From positions 41,769 through 105,768 of the forward strand of contig CAVOJV010000065.1 in assembly GCA_963696325.1 (NCBI GenBank): 64,000 nt of DNA. The letters run 5' to 3'. How positions within the stretch are numbered: position 1 is the stretch's first letter; each line of letters opens with the position of its first letter. Below the pieces are notes generated by a model. That model saw only the letters and a program-made list of their open reading frames with translations. It did not search any database and had not been told where the DNA came from. This document shows positions 46,701 to 56,173 of the stretch, piece after piece. The DNA is from CAVOJV01 sp963696325 (GTDB lineage Bacteria > Pseudomonadota > Gammaproteobacteria > Competibacterales > Competibacteraceae). The position numbers and the translations under genes are program-made.

Positions 46701-48530
46701 TGGCGCCGTTCGGACTCCGTGAGCATCGGCATCTGCTCGACCCGATCGTCCGGATTCCGCACGGCAGCCTCCAGGAGCAGCCGAAGGTGCCCGACCAGCC
46801 GTTCGACGGTGGGTGGGTCGAACAGGTCGGTGGCGTACTCCACGAAACCCATGAGCTCGCCCTCGCCGGTGGCACTGAGCGCCAGGTTCAGGTCGAACTT
46901 CGCGGTAGCGGTATGAAGCGGCACGGCGCTGACCTTGAGCCCAGCCAGCACGGGTTCGGCGATATCTTCCTGCAGCGCCAGCATCACCTGAAACAGCGGC
47001 ATGTAGCTCAGGGTGCGCTGCGGATTCAGCGCCGCCACGAGCTTGGCGAACGGCAGTTCCTGATGCGCATCGGCGGCCAGCGCTGCTTCACGCACCCGGG
47101 CGAGCAACTCGTGGAACGATGGGTTATCCGACAGGTCGGTACGCAAGAGCAGCGGGTTGACGAAGAACCCGACAACGCCATCCAGCCCGCGGCGCGTGCG
47201 GCCCGCGACGAGGAACCCGACCACGATGTCGCGTTCGTCCGGCCGCAGGTAGCGGGCCAGCAGGGTCTGCAAGCCCGCCATCAAAGTCATGAACAGGGTG
47301 ACACCATGGCGTCGGCTCAGCGCCCTGAGGCGCTCCACGAGCTCACGATCGAGGACGATGGGCACGGCCGCCCGCGCCTACTCCGCACGAGCGGGCGCGG
47401 CCGGTCGGTCGGCAGGTTCAGCACGGGTGGAGCACCGGCAAGGCGCTGCTTCCAGAAGTCGAGGTGTTCCGCCGTCGGCTGTCGGTCAGCGTCTGCCGCT
47501 GCCAATGGGCGAAGTCGCCATACTGGATCGGCAGGGGTTGAAATGGCGACGGTTGTCCCATCAACTGCGCAGTGTAGAACATGCCGAGTTCGCCCAACAG
47601 GATAGCGCTAGACCGGCCGTCGCAGATGCTAAGATGCAAGACCAGGGCGAGCACATGGTCGGTTGCATCAAGTCTCACGAGCGCGGCCCGCACCAGCGGC
47701 CCGACCTCCAGATCGAACGGGCGCCGCGTTTCCTCGGCAGCGAGTTCGTACGCCCTGGACACTCGCCCGGCGTCCGGGATATCCTCTACGCTGACTATGC
47801 GCAACGCCATCCCCGCCGGGTCGCGGATGACTTGCCGCAACTGGCCGTCCACCGTCGCTAAGGTCGTGCGCAGCGCCTCGTGCCGGGCCACCAGCGTATC
47901 GAGCGCGGCCCGCAGCGCCGTCAGGTTCAGCTCCCCTTGGAGTCGCAGGCCGATTGGGACATTGTAGATCGCCGACCGTGGCTCCAACCGGTCGAGCACC
48001 CAGAGCATCTCCTGCCCGAATGACGCCGGCGGGTTGACCTTCCGGGGTGCGGCACCAATCGGCGCATTGCTTATTTCCCCTGGTACTTGCTCGGGGTCGA
48101 CCTGCGATGCCGCCGAAAGGCCTGCGACGATCGGCGCGAACAGCGTCTCCAGTGAAAGCCCCACTACTTCCCCGGGGTCGACCTGCAATGTCGCCGCAAG
48201 GCCTGCGACGATCGGCGCGAACAGCGTCTCCAACGAAAGCTCCAAGCCGAAGCGCTGCTGGATCGCCATCGTCAGGCGAACCGCCAACAGCGAGGCGCCG
48301 CCGAGCTCGAAGAAATCCTCGTCAAGCCCTACATGAGCGAGACCGAGTGCCCTGCGCCAGAGTTCGACCAGCTTCGCCTCAAGGGTTGTCGGCAACCGCT
48401 CCTGGACTGCTGACTGGAGGCCGCTTCCGTCCAGGGGAGTGGGCAGCGGGTGGCAGTCTAATTTACCATCAGGCTTTCTCGTCAGTACTTTATCTATGTA
48501 CATGAATCGTGACGAAGTCATGAGTTTCAT
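43718..48530 (-). CDS. Small NRPS: T-C-A-T-T-TE, several frameshifts
   Basis: A reconstructed protein of about 1600 residues. Order: end of an A domain (RKPDGKLDCHPLP); carrier 1 (DEDFFELGGASLLAV); condensation domain, whose active-site motif reads HLSICDG instead of HHxxxDG; adenylation domain with AYVIYTSGSTGKPKGV, NMYGPTETTVW, YCTGDLARY and NGKLDRRAL; carrier 2 (DENFFELGGDSLLAI); carrier-like 3 (RDSFFTLQGHGDLLD, no Ser); thioesterase with GGGCFGGVIAF (Cys in place of Ser) and His in GAHLEILEEP. The ten specificity residues I read are DILQLGMVWK, close to the glycine code. The frame breaks near 47470, 47390, 46540 and 44100. No PPTase or MbtH gene is nearby. The N-terminal module is missing, so either a partner NRPS or a 5' deletion is implied. 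Confidence 0.83.
48093..48254. repeat. 81-bp tandem duplication inside the NRPS
   Basis: Two 81-bp copies, starting with GGGGTCGACCTGC at 48093 and 48174, encode LSLETLFAPIVAGL followed by a QVDP linker twice. The frame is kept (27 residues added) and lies at the carrier 1 to condensation linker. A few differences show the copies have begun to diverge. Confidence 0.85.
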
Positions 48531-48721
48531 GCCTCATATGACGCCAAATGCGATGTCCGACACCGCAGTTTACTGAAGGCCTGGATAGGCAAGATTTAGC
48601 TTTGGAAAAACAAACGACAGGGTTTTCCTTTAAATAACCTTAATTTTTATACCACATTGGCGCGAAAAAGTCTATGGTATATTTGACTTTTTTATAGACA
48701 TTTCAGTCTCTTATTCTTTTA

Positions 48722-49444
48722 TTACCCACCCCCTTCCAAACGCTTCCAAACGCAATTCCCATCACTGCTCTTGTCCAACTTTTCCAGATACTGGGCGTGC
48801 GCGGCCAGTTCGTCCGGTGTAGCGCGAATGACCGCCAGCGGTGGCCGCTTTGCACTCAAACGATTGCCGCCCTTGATGCCCTGGTTCGGCGTGAAGCTCG
48901 TTTCTAGGGTCAAGGCCACCTGCCCTCCGGTCATCGCCAGATAGACATCGGCCAGTATCTCGGCATCCAGCAGGGCGCCGTGCAAAGTGCGCTGGGTGTT
49001 GTCGACGTTATAGCGCTTGCAGAGCGCGTCCAGCGCGTTGCGCTGGCCCGGATGCAGTTGCCGGGCCAGTTGCAAGGTATCCAGGACACCGCACAAATCC
49101 AGCATGCCAGCCTGGACCTGCCCCCACCGGCGCAGTTCTTGATCCAGAAATCCGATATCGAACGGCGCGTTGTGAATGATCAGCTCTGACCCTTTGACGA
49201 ATTCCAGGAATTCCGCCGCAACATCGGCAAACCGCGGCTTATCGGCCAAAAACTCGCTGCTGATGCCATGCACTCCCTGGGCGGCGACATCGATTTGCCG
49301 ATCGGGCTGCAAGTACACGTGGAAGTGCTGGCCGGTCAGTCGCCGGTTCAGCAGTTCGACGCAACCAATTTCAATGATTCGATGCCCCTGGGCAGGATCC
49401 AGACCCGTGGTTTCCGTATCCAGTACGATCTGCCTCGCCTGCAT
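48722..49444 (-). CDS. dnaQ: DNA polymerase III epsilon subunit
   Basis: A 240-residue 3'-5' proofreading exonuclease. Exo I IVLDTETTGLDPAQGHRIIE, Exo II NAPFDIGFLDQEL and Exo III HGALLDAEILADVYLAMTGG are all present with their acidic residues. The C-terminal tail reaches the polymerase. It follows rnhA on the same strand, the order seen in E. coli and relatives (there divergent). Confidence 0.95.
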   Translation of the reverse strand: MQARQIVLDTETTGLDPAQGHRIIEIGCVELLNRRLTGQHFHVYLQPDRQIDVAAQGVHGISSEFLADKPRFADVAAEFLEFVKGSELIIHNAPFDIGFLDQELRRWGQVQAGMLDLCGVLDTLQLARQLHPGQRNALDALCKRYNVDNTQRTLHGALLDAEILADVYLAMTGGQVALTLETSFTPNQGIKGGNRLSAKRPPLAVIRATPDELAAHAQYLEKLDKSSDGNCVWKRLEGGG

Positions 49445-49460
49445 GTCTACACAACCTCCG

Positions 49461-49913
49461 TCAGGTCGCTTGTTTCAAGAGTTCGTCAATGGCGCGATTG
49501 GCCAACTGATCGGCCCGCTCGTTATCCGGATGGCCGTTATGCCCCTTGACCCAGCGCCACTCAACCCGGCCATGGCGGGCCGCGGCCGCGTCCAGGCGCT
49601 GCCATAGATCCTGGTTTTTGACCGGTTGGTTCGCCGCCGTCTTCCACTGCCTACGCTTCCAGTTCGGCAGCCACAGACTGATACCCTGCTGCACGTAGCG
49701 TGAATCGGTGGTCAGCACCACCCGGGAAGGGTGCCGGAGGGCTTCCAGGGCCATGATAGCGGCCAGCAGTTCCATGCGGTTGTTGGTGGTTAGCCTTTCT
49801 CCTCCCAGGAGCGTCCTCTCATGGCTATTCCAGCGCAGCACCGCCCCCCAGCCGCCGGGACCGGGATTACCGTGGCAGGCCCCATCGGTAAAAATTTCAA
49901 CCACATCAGTCAC
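49461..49913 (-). CDS. rnhA: Ribonuclease HI
   Basis: A 150-residue RNase HI degrading RNA in RNA-DNA hybrids. Motifs: EIFTDGACHGNPGPGGWGAV (first Asp), NNRMELLAAIMAL (Glu), TDSRYVQQGISLW (Asp) and GHNGHPDNERADQLAN (His and last Asp). The basic WLPNWKRRQWKTA loop is present. Overlaps the upstream methyltransferase gene by eight bases. Confidence 0.97.
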   Translation of the reverse strand: MTDVVEIFTDGACHGNPGPGGWGAVLRWNSHERTLLGGERLTTNNRMELLAAIMALEALRHPSRVVLTTDSRYVQQGISLWLPNWKRRQWKTAANQPVKNQDLWQRLDAAAARHGRVEWRWVKGHNGHPDNERADQLANRAIDELLKQAT

Positions 49914-50679
49914 GACGATATTTCCCCAAGGTATGATTAATAAGCCCCTCCGTCAGCAACCGGCGACGCGGCCGCCAATGGGGTTTGATCGGGGTCAGCG
50001 TCGATACCCGCTTCCTGGCCAGCAATACATACCCTCCCCCGCCGAAAGGCCACCACCGCGCGCCCAGCCGCTCCAGGAAAGCCAGCTTTTTCAGCACGGG
50101 CAAGTGTTTCAGGGGAGGGCGATAAAAGCAATAGTGCACCGCTAGCGTCTCAAAACCCAACAATGCCAGCCAGTCGCGGACCCGCGTTACGCTGAGCAGA
50201 CGGGCATCCCAAGGTGACTTGCCGCGGCGCAACCCGAGCAGCCAGCGCAATCCCCACAAGGAAACCGGGTTAAAGCCCAGGATCAGCACATGCCCTTCCG
50301 GGATGAGGATGCGTTCTACCTCCCTGAGCACGGCGTGTGGCTCCGCCACAAACTCCAGCACGTGCGGGAGCGCAATCACATCGATACAATCAGCGGCAAC
50401 CGGCAATTGAGATGGTTCCGCCAGCAAATCCAATCTCGGCGTGGCGGTAAAGTCGCTAAAATCCATGTGGCAGTGATGCGCGATAGGACTAGCCGCTAGT
50501 AGATCCTGTCCCATGGGATCGCCCAGGGTGATGATATGGTAACCGAACAACATGGGTAGCAGATCCGCCAACAGCACCGTTTCCGCTTGGGCATACAGCC
50601 TGCCCAGCGGACTGTCATACCAGTGTCGCAGCCCGCCCCAATCACGCTGTTCAGTAATGCTTCGTTGCTTTTTCCGCAT
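49906..50679 (-). CDS. YafS-like SAM-dependent methyltransferase
   Basis: A 257-residue class I methyltransferase. The opening RHWYDSPLGRLYAQAET and the block LPHVLEFVAEPHAVLREVER-ILIPEGHVLI match the YafS type encoded next to rnhA in E. coli. The C-terminal part is basic (PHWRPRRRLL). Its substrate is unknown. It is the first gene of the methyltransferase-rnhA-dnaQ run, overlapping rnhA by eight bases, and is divergent from mltD. Confidence 0.86.
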   Translation of the reverse strand: MRKKQRSITEQRDWGGLRHWYDSPLGRLYAQAETVLLADLLPMLFGYHIITLGDPMGQDLLAASPIAHHCHMDFSDFTATPRLDLLAEPSQLPVAADCIDVIALPHVLEFVAEPHAVLREVERILIPEGHVLILGFNPVSLWGLRWLLGLRRGKSPWDARLLSVTRVRDWLALLGFETLAVHYCFYRPPLKHLPVLKKLAFLERLGARWWPFGGGGYVLLARKRVSTLTPIKPHWRPRRRLLTEGLINHTLGKYRRD

Positions 50680-50756
50680 GGCTAAAATCAGGCTCCGTCA
50701 AAAAACTTTTGCCTAAAACAGCTATAAACAGTATGGTTAGCGCTTGCAATAACGAT

Positions 50757-52169
50757 ATGAAACCATCCGTCATGGAAAAATCAATCAATAAGACGATCGT
50801 TTTGCCATTAACCACCCTGCTAATCAGCGCCTGCGCCCAGCAGCCCAATATGCCTGTTTCCGCTATCGCGGCTAAACCGGCGACTGCCACTAAATCATCT
50901 TTTCTAGCCAACTGGTACACTGAACCTAGCGCTGCCTTCAGCCGGAACAGCGTACCACTGGGGTCCGAGAAAGATGGTCTCTGGCAACGCATCCGCAGCA
51001 AATTGTCTTTACTGCATCTGGATAACCCGCGGGTCGAAGAGCATGTGGATTACCTGCGCCACAACCCCGGCTATGTTTACACGCTCTCGGAGCGCGCCCA
51101 GCCCTTTATGCACTATATCGTCGGGGAAATCGAGCTGCGCGGATTACCCATGGACCTGGCTTTAGTGCCTATGGTTGAAAGCGCGTTTGAGCCGGCCGCC
51201 GTTTCTCCCAAGCAAGCAGCGGGACTCTGGCAGATCATGCCAGCGACTGGCAGGCAATATGGCCTCACGCTGGACGCCTGGTATGACGGCCGTCAGGATA
51301 TCCAGGCCTCCACCCAGGCCGCCTTGGATTACCTCAAATACCTGAACGAGTTTTTTGCTGGTGACTGGCTGCTGGCACTGGCTGCCTACAACGCGGGAGA
51401 GGGCACCGTGCAGCGTGCGATCGATGCCAACCGAGAAAGCGGCAAGCCCACGGATTACTGGAATCTGGAACTGCCCAGGGAAACGCTCGCCTACGTGCCC
51501 AAGATTCTGGCTTTATCGCGGGTAGTGGCTAATCCAAGGGTACATGGCCTTGCGCTCCGGCCCATCAACGACGAACCTTATCTGGTGCGGGTTGCGGTCG
51601 GTCCACAGACTAACCTTTCCAGCGCCGCCGCCCTGGCAGGGATGTCCAAGGATCAACTCAATTTTTTCAATGCGTGTTTCAAACGCGGCGTTACCCCACC
51701 TCGCGATCCCTATAAACTGCTATTGCCTCGCAACCAAGCGTTGGCGCTGCAGGAGAAGCTGGAAGATTTCCAGCGCTCGGCGAGCCTTCCCCCTTACATC
51801 GTCAAACATGCCGATTCCCTGATCACTATTGCTCCGCCACCCAGCGCTCAGAAATCCGAAACTCTCGCACGCTCAGTCAGCACTCGCTATTACGTCGTCA
51901 AGCATAGCGGCCCCCCTGTGGATGCCGCCGATCGTAGAGTAGCCCGCCGAGGTGAGCCGAGGCCCACGGCCCGACCGCAACCTGGCAAACAGCCAGAAAA
52001 ACCCTCGCGCTCGACGACCCGCTATTACGTCGTCAGGCACGGCGATTCCCTGATCAGTATCGCCCAGCGGCATGGCGTCTCCGACCGCAAACTGGCTCAT
52101 TTGAATGGCCTTCCACCCAATAAACCACTGAAACCTGGGCAGAAAATCATGCTGGCCTCGCAAAGCTAG
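50757..52169 (+). CDS. mltD: Membrane-bound lytic murein transglycosylase D
   Basis: A 470-residue lipoprotein. The N-terminus has a signal peptide with lipobox LISAC, so it is anchored in the outer membrane. The catalytic SLT domain shows PMVESAFEPAAVSPKQAAGLWQ-IMPATGRQYGL, with the active Glu in VESAF, and LAAYNAGEGTVQRAI. Two degenerate LysM-like stretches (YIVKHADSLITIA, RYYVVKHSGPP) precede a full C-terminal LysM (YYVVRHGDSLISIAQRHGVS). The start at 50757 is preferred; 50733 and 50772 are alternatives. Its stop and the convergent yejF stop share the four bases CTAG. Confidence 0.92.
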   Translation: MKPSVMEKSINKTIVLPLTTLLISACAQQPNMPVSAIAAKPATATKSSFLANWYTEPSAAFSRNSVPLGSEKDGLWQRIRSKLSLLHLDNPRVEEHVDYLRHNPGYVYTLSERAQPFMHYIVGEIELRGLPMDLALVPMVESAFEPAAVSPKQAAGLWQIMPATGRQYGLTLDAWYDGRQDIQASTQAALDYLKYLNEFFAGDWLLALAAYNAGEGTVQRAIDANRESGKPTDYWNLELPRETLAYVPKILALSRVVANPRVHGLALRPINDEPYLVRVAVGPQTNLSSAAALAGMSKDQLNFFNACFKRGVTPPRDPYKLLLPRNQALALQEKLEDFQRSASLPPYIVKHADSLITIAPPPSAQKSETLARSVSTRYYVVKHSGPPVDAADRRVARRGEPRPTARPQPGKQPEKPSRSTTRYYVVRHGDSLISIAQRHGVSDRKLAHLNGLPPNKPLKPGQKIMLASQS

Positions 52170-53827
52170 CCCGTGATGTCGTTAGCCTCTAAATCCAGGG
52201 CGGCGGCGAGCAAGGCCTGGGTGTAGGGGTCGCGAGGTTTTTCAAAAATCTGTCGCGCCGGCCCGGCCTCAACCACCCTGCCCTCTTTCATGACCATCAG
52301 ATCATTGGCCAGTGCGCGCACTACCCGCAGATCATGGCTGATGAATAGATAGGCCAGCTGATGGCGGGCTTGCAGATCACGCAGCAACTCGATGATCTGC
52401 GCCTGCACGGAGACATCCAGCGCACTCGTGGGTTCATCGAGCACGATAAGCCGGGGCTTGAGGACCAGTGCCCTAGCGATGGCGATACGCTGCCGCTGGC
52501 CACCCGAGAATTCATGGGGATAGCGGTTCTGGGTGGCAGGGTCCAAACCTACCTCTTCCAGCACCTCGGAAATCCGCGCGCGGCGCTGTGCACGGTCACC
52601 GCCCAAGCCATGCACCAGCAGGCCTTCTTCCACGATCTGTCCCACCGACAGGCGTGGACTCAGCGAACTGAACGGATCCTGAAAGACGATTTGCATTTCC
52701 CGGCGCAGTGGTCGCAGGGTTTTGGCCTGCAAGCCATCGATGCGCTGGCCCTTGAACGCCAAGGGACCGCGGCTTGGTATCAGGCGCAACAGGGCAAGTC
52801 CAAGGGTAGTCTTCCCCGAACCGCTTTCACCGACGATACCCAGGGTATGCCCTTCGCGCACGCTTAACTGGATCCCGTCCACCGCCTTGATATGGTCCAC
52901 GGTGCGCCGCCAGATGCCCTGCTTGATCGGAAACCACACCCGCAAATCATCGCAGGAGATAATCTCGGGGGTGTTGTCATCGGCCCGCAAAGGCTCGCCC
53001 TTGGGCTCGGCGGCCAGCAGGCGCTGAGTATAGGAGTGATGGGGAGCGGCGAACAACGCCTGAACCGTGCCCTGCTCCACGATCTCACCGTCCTTCATCA
53101 CGCACACCCGGTCGGCCATCTTGCGGACGATGGCCAGGTCATGAGTGATGAACAGTACCGCCATCCCGAAGCGAGCCTGCAACTCCTTGAGCAGCTTAAG
53201 GATCTGTGCCTGGATGGTGACATCCAGGGCGGTGGTGGGTTCATCGGCGATCAGCAGATCCGGCTCGTTGGCCAGCGCCATGGCGATCATGACCCGCTGC
53301 CGCTGGCCACCCGACAGCTCATGGGGCAGCGCGCCCAGCCGGCGCTCGACGGCCGGCAAACCCACCAGTTCCAGCAACTCCAACACTCGCGCCCGCAACA
53401 ACCTGCCAGCCAGCCCCTTATGGACGATCAGCGTTTCACTGACCTGTCGCTCGATGGAATGCAGGGGATTCAGGGAGGTCATGGGCTCCTGAAACACCAT
53501 GGCCACCCGGTTGCCGCGGATCTGCCGGAGCCGGGCCGGTAGCGCGCCCAGCAACTCTTCGCCATGCAGGCGGATGCTGCCGGTGGGATGTCGGGCGTAG
53601 GGATACGGGAGCAATTGCAGAATGGACAGCGCGGTCACCGATTTGCCGGAGCCGCTCTCCCCCACCAGGGCCAGGGTTTCACCGCGCGCCAACTGGAAAG
53701 AAATGCCGCGCACTGCCTGCAACTGGCCGAAGGACACCGTGAGGTCACGGACCTCGAGGAGTACCTTGGCGACCTGATTAGGTTTCTCTGGAACCGTTGC
53801 AGGGCGGGTTTGGTCGGCGGGACTCAC
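52166..53827 (-). CDS. yejF: ABC transporter ATP-binding protein YejF
   Basis: A 553-residue protein with two complete ATPase domains. First: GESGSGKSVTAL, HELSGGQRQRVMIAMAL and LLIADEPTTALD; second: GESGSGKTTLGL, EFSGGQRQRIAIARAL and LIVLDEPTSALD. This tandem form is YejF, which powers the YejBE permease for oligopeptides (including microcin C). It starts with GTG (GTGA overlap with the yejE stop). Last gene of the yejBEF operon. Confidence 0.94.
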   Translation of the reverse strand: MSPADQTRPATVPEKPNQVAKVLLEVRDLTVSFGQLQAVRGISFQLARGETLALVGESGSGKSVTALSILQLLPYPYARHPTGSIRLHGEELLGALPARLRQIRGNRVAMVFQEPMTSLNPLHSIERQVSETLIVHKGLAGRLLRARVLELLELVGLPAVERRLGALPHELSGGQRQRVMIAMALANEPDLLIADEPTTALDVTIQAQILKLLKELQARFGMAVLFITHDLAIVRKMADRVCVMKDGEIVEQGTVQALFAAPHHSYTQRLLAAEPKGEPLRADDNTPEIISCDDLRVWFPIKQGIWRRTVDHIKAVDGIQLSVREGHTLGIVGESGSGKTTLGLALLRLIPSRGPLAFKGQRIDGLQAKTLRPLRREMQIVFQDPFSSLSPRLSVGQIVEEGLLVHGLGGDRAQRRARISEVLEEVGLDPATQNRYPHEFSGGQRQRIAIARALVLKPRLIVLDEPTSALDVSVQAQIIELLRDLQARHQLAYLFISHDLRVVRALANDLMVMKEGRVVEAGPARQIFEKPRDPYTQALLAAALDLEANDITG

Positions 53828-54906
53828 GGCAGGCTCTTGCTCGGATCGAAGGCGTCCCGCACCGCTTCGCCCACGAAGACCAGCAGGCTTAGCATGAGCG
53901 CCACGATGACAAAACCGGCTATTCCCAGCCAGGGGGCTTGGAGATTTTCCTTGCCCTGGCGCAGCAAATCGCCCAGCGAGGCGGATCCCGGTGGCAGACC
54001 CAGGCCCAGAAAGTCCAAGGCCGTCAACGCGATGATGGAACTGGACAGAATAAACGGCAGGAACGTTAAGGTCGCCACCATGGCGTTGGGCAGCATGTGC
54101 TTGACCATGATCCTACCATCCGTCATCCCCAACGCCCGCGCCGCACGCACGTAGTCAAAGTTGCGAGCGCGCAGAAACTCGGCCCGCACCACCCCCACCA
54201 GGGTGGTCCAACTAAACAACAACAGGATAAGCAACAGCGTCCAGAAACCCGGCACGATCACGCTGGACACGATAATGAGGATAAACAATTGCGGCAGACC
54301 ACCCCAGATCTCCAGCACGCGCTGGAAGAGCAGGTCCAGCCAACCGCCGGAATAGCCCTGCACCGCGCCCGCCGCCACCCCGATCACGGAGGACACCAGG
54401 GTCAACGCCAACCCGAACAGCACCGAGACCCGAAAGCCATAGAGCAACCGCGCCACTACGTCGCGGCCCTGATCGTCGGTTCCAAGCCAGTTTTGCGCCG
54501 ACGGTGGCGCCGGGGCTGGCACCGGCAGATCGTAATTGACGGTGTCGAACCGGAAACGCACCGGCGGCCAGAGCATCCACCCCTTGGCTTCGATCAGTTC
54601 CGCCAGATAGGGATCACGGTATCGGGCCTCGGAGGGAAACGAACCGCCGAAATCGGTCTCCGCGTAATCCCTGAGTACGGGGCAATAAAGGCTGCCATCG
54701 TAATAGATCAGCAACGGCCGATCGTTGGCGATAAACTCGGCAAACAGGCTACCGGTAAACAAGACCAGGAACAGCCACAGCGACCAGAAACCACGCCCGT
54801 TAGCGCGGAACTTAGCAAGGCGGCGCCGGGTCATGGGAGTGAGAGTTCTTCCGCAGACCCTCTTTTTAACCCCCTTTTGTGAAAGGGGAACGACGGAATT
54901 TTCCAT
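53824..54906 (-). CDS. yejE: ABC transporter permease YejE
   Basis: A 360-residue permease with about six TM helices. An N-terminal helix FWSLWLFLVLFTGSLFAEF is followed by a periplasmic stretch (LIYYDGSLYCPVL) and the core NWLGTDDQGRDVVARLLYGF. The EAA loop reads EFLRARNFDYVRAARALGM. The first ATG overlaps the yejB stop by one base (TGATG); an internal ATG at 54834 (MTRRRLAKFRANG) also fits. Coupled with yejB and yejF. Confidence 0.93.
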   Translation of the reverse strand: MENSVVPLSQKGVKKRVCGRTLTPMTRRRLAKFRANGRGFWSLWLFLVLFTGSLFAEFIANDRPLLIYYDGSLYCPVLRDYAETDFGGSFPSEARYRDPYLAELIEAKGWMLWPPVRFRFDTVNYDLPVPAPAPPSAQNWLGTDDQGRDVVARLLYGFRVSVLFGLALTLVSSVIGVAAGAVQGYSGGWLDLLFQRVLEIWGGLPQLFILIIVSSVIVPGFWTLLLILLLFSWTTLVGVVRAEFLRARNFDYVRAARALGMTDGRIMVKHMLPNAMVATLTFLPFILSSSIIALTALDFLGLGLPPGSASLGDLLRQGKENLQAPWLGIAGFVIVALMLSLLVFVGEAVRDAFDPSKSLP

Positions 54907-56012
54907 CAGGTTTCCCGCGTCTCGAAATCGATGCGCGGATCGACGAGATGATAGGTGATATCGCTGAGCAGATTGAGCAGCAGCCCGATCAGGCCAAAGA
55001 TATACAGCGTGCCGAACATCACCGGATAATCGCGGTTGATGACGGCCTCGAACCCGAGCAGACCGAGACCGTCCAGGGAAAAGATCACCTCGATCAGCAG
55101 CGACCCGGTGAACAGCATGCTCACCAGGGTGGCCGGAAACCCCGCGATCACAATCAACATGGCGTTGCGAAAGACATGGCCGTACAGCACCCGGTGCTCG
55201 CTGATGCCCTTGGCTCGCGCGGTGATCACGTACTGCTTGTTGATCTCCTCCAAAAAAGAATTCTTGGTGAGCATGGTGAGTGAGGCGAAGCCGCCGATGA
55301 CCATGGCGGTAACCGGCAGCGTCAGATGCCAGAAATAGTCCAGGATGCGCGCCGGCCAGCTGAGGTCGGACCAGTTATCGGACACCAGGCCGCGCAGGGG
55401 AAACCAGTCCAGATAGCGTCCGCCCGCGAAGACCACGATCAGCAGGATGGCGAACAGGAAGGCCGGAATGGCGTAGCCGACGATCACCGCCGCGCTGGTC
55501 ACGATGTCGAATCTGGAACCGTCACGGACTGCCTTGGCGATCCCCAGCGGCACCGAGATCAGATAAATGATCAGTGTGCTCCACACCCCCAGCGAGATGG
55601 ATACGGGCAGTTTATCGATCACCAGTTCCAGGACCCCGCGGTTGCGAAAATAACTCTCACCCAGATCGAAGGTCAGGTAATTGGCGACCATCTTCAGGAA
55701 GCGCTCCAGGGGCGGCTTATCAAAACCGAACTGGCGCTTGATGTCGGCGATGAACTCCGGGTCCAGTCCCTGCGCGCCCCGATAGGTCCCATCATTACCG
55801 CTGCCAGCCCGTCGAGAAGCGGTGCCCGCGGTTTCGGCGCCGGCCGCGCCGGAGATGCGGGCAGTGGCCTCCACGGCGGTCTCCTTGAGTTGCGCCAGTA
55901 CTTGCTCCACCGGTCCGCCGGGGGCAATCTGAACGATCGCAAAATTGATCGCGATGATGCCGAGCAAGGTAAGCGGAATCAAGGCCAGGCGGCGGGCGAT
56001 GTAGGCGAACAT
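54906..56012 (-). CDS. yejB: ABC transporter permease YejB
   Basis: A 368-residue permease, opening MFAYIARRLALIPLTLLGII and having about six TM helices. A low-complexity Ala/Gly insert (ISGAAGAETAGTASRRAGSG) lies in the periplasmic loop. The EAA loop reads QYVITARAKGISEHRVLYGH. First gene of yejBEF; the substrate-binding gene yejA, usually upstream, is replaced by a Uma2 scrap and hrpA. Confidence 0.93.
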   Translation of the reverse strand: MFAYIARRLALIPLTLLGIIAINFAIVQIAPGGPVEQVLAQLKETAVEATARISGAAGAETAGTASRRAGSGNDGTYRGAQGLDPEFIADIKRQFGFDKPPLERFLKMVANYLTFDLGESYFRNRGVLELVIDKLPVSISLGVWSTLIIYLISVPLGIAKAVRDGSRFDIVTSAAVIVGYAIPAFLFAILLIVVFAGGRYLDWFPLRGLVSDNWSDLSWPARILDYFWHLTLPVTAMVIGGFASLTMLTKNSFLEEINKQYVITARAKGISEHRVLYGHVFRNAMLIVIAGFPATLVSMLFTGSLLIEVIFSLDGLGLLGFEAVINRDYPVMFGTLYIFGLIGLLLNLLSDITYHLVDPRIDFETRET

Positions 56013-56065
56013 GAAGTGAATGCGTATCCCTAGTTTCTAACGCGGTCTAAGGCTAATACAATCCG

Positions 56066-56173
56066 CTATCTTTTTTCCACTACCTGCCGCAGGTATTCGT
56101 TCTTGTAGTCGGCGCTGCGTGCAATAGCCAGATAATCTTCTGGTGTCAGGCTCGGTTTAGTTTGCAAAGCCAT
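56066..56173 (-). pseudogene. Uma2 (DUF820) N-terminal scrap
   Basis: A 35-codon frame reads MALQTKPSLTPEDYLAIARS followed by ADYKNEYL and ends in TAG. This is the standard opening of Uma2-family proteins, which normally run to about 190 residues. The rest is absent; yejB begins 53 bases further on. The ATG lies 17 bases inside the hrpA 3' end in another frame. A second broken Uma2 gene lies at 14.4-15.0 kb. Confidence 0.6.

Noticed and set aside
56066..56173. 35-codon frame as a functional small protein
   Set aside because: Matches only the N-terminal end of a longer Uma2 family, so a truncated scrap is more likely.
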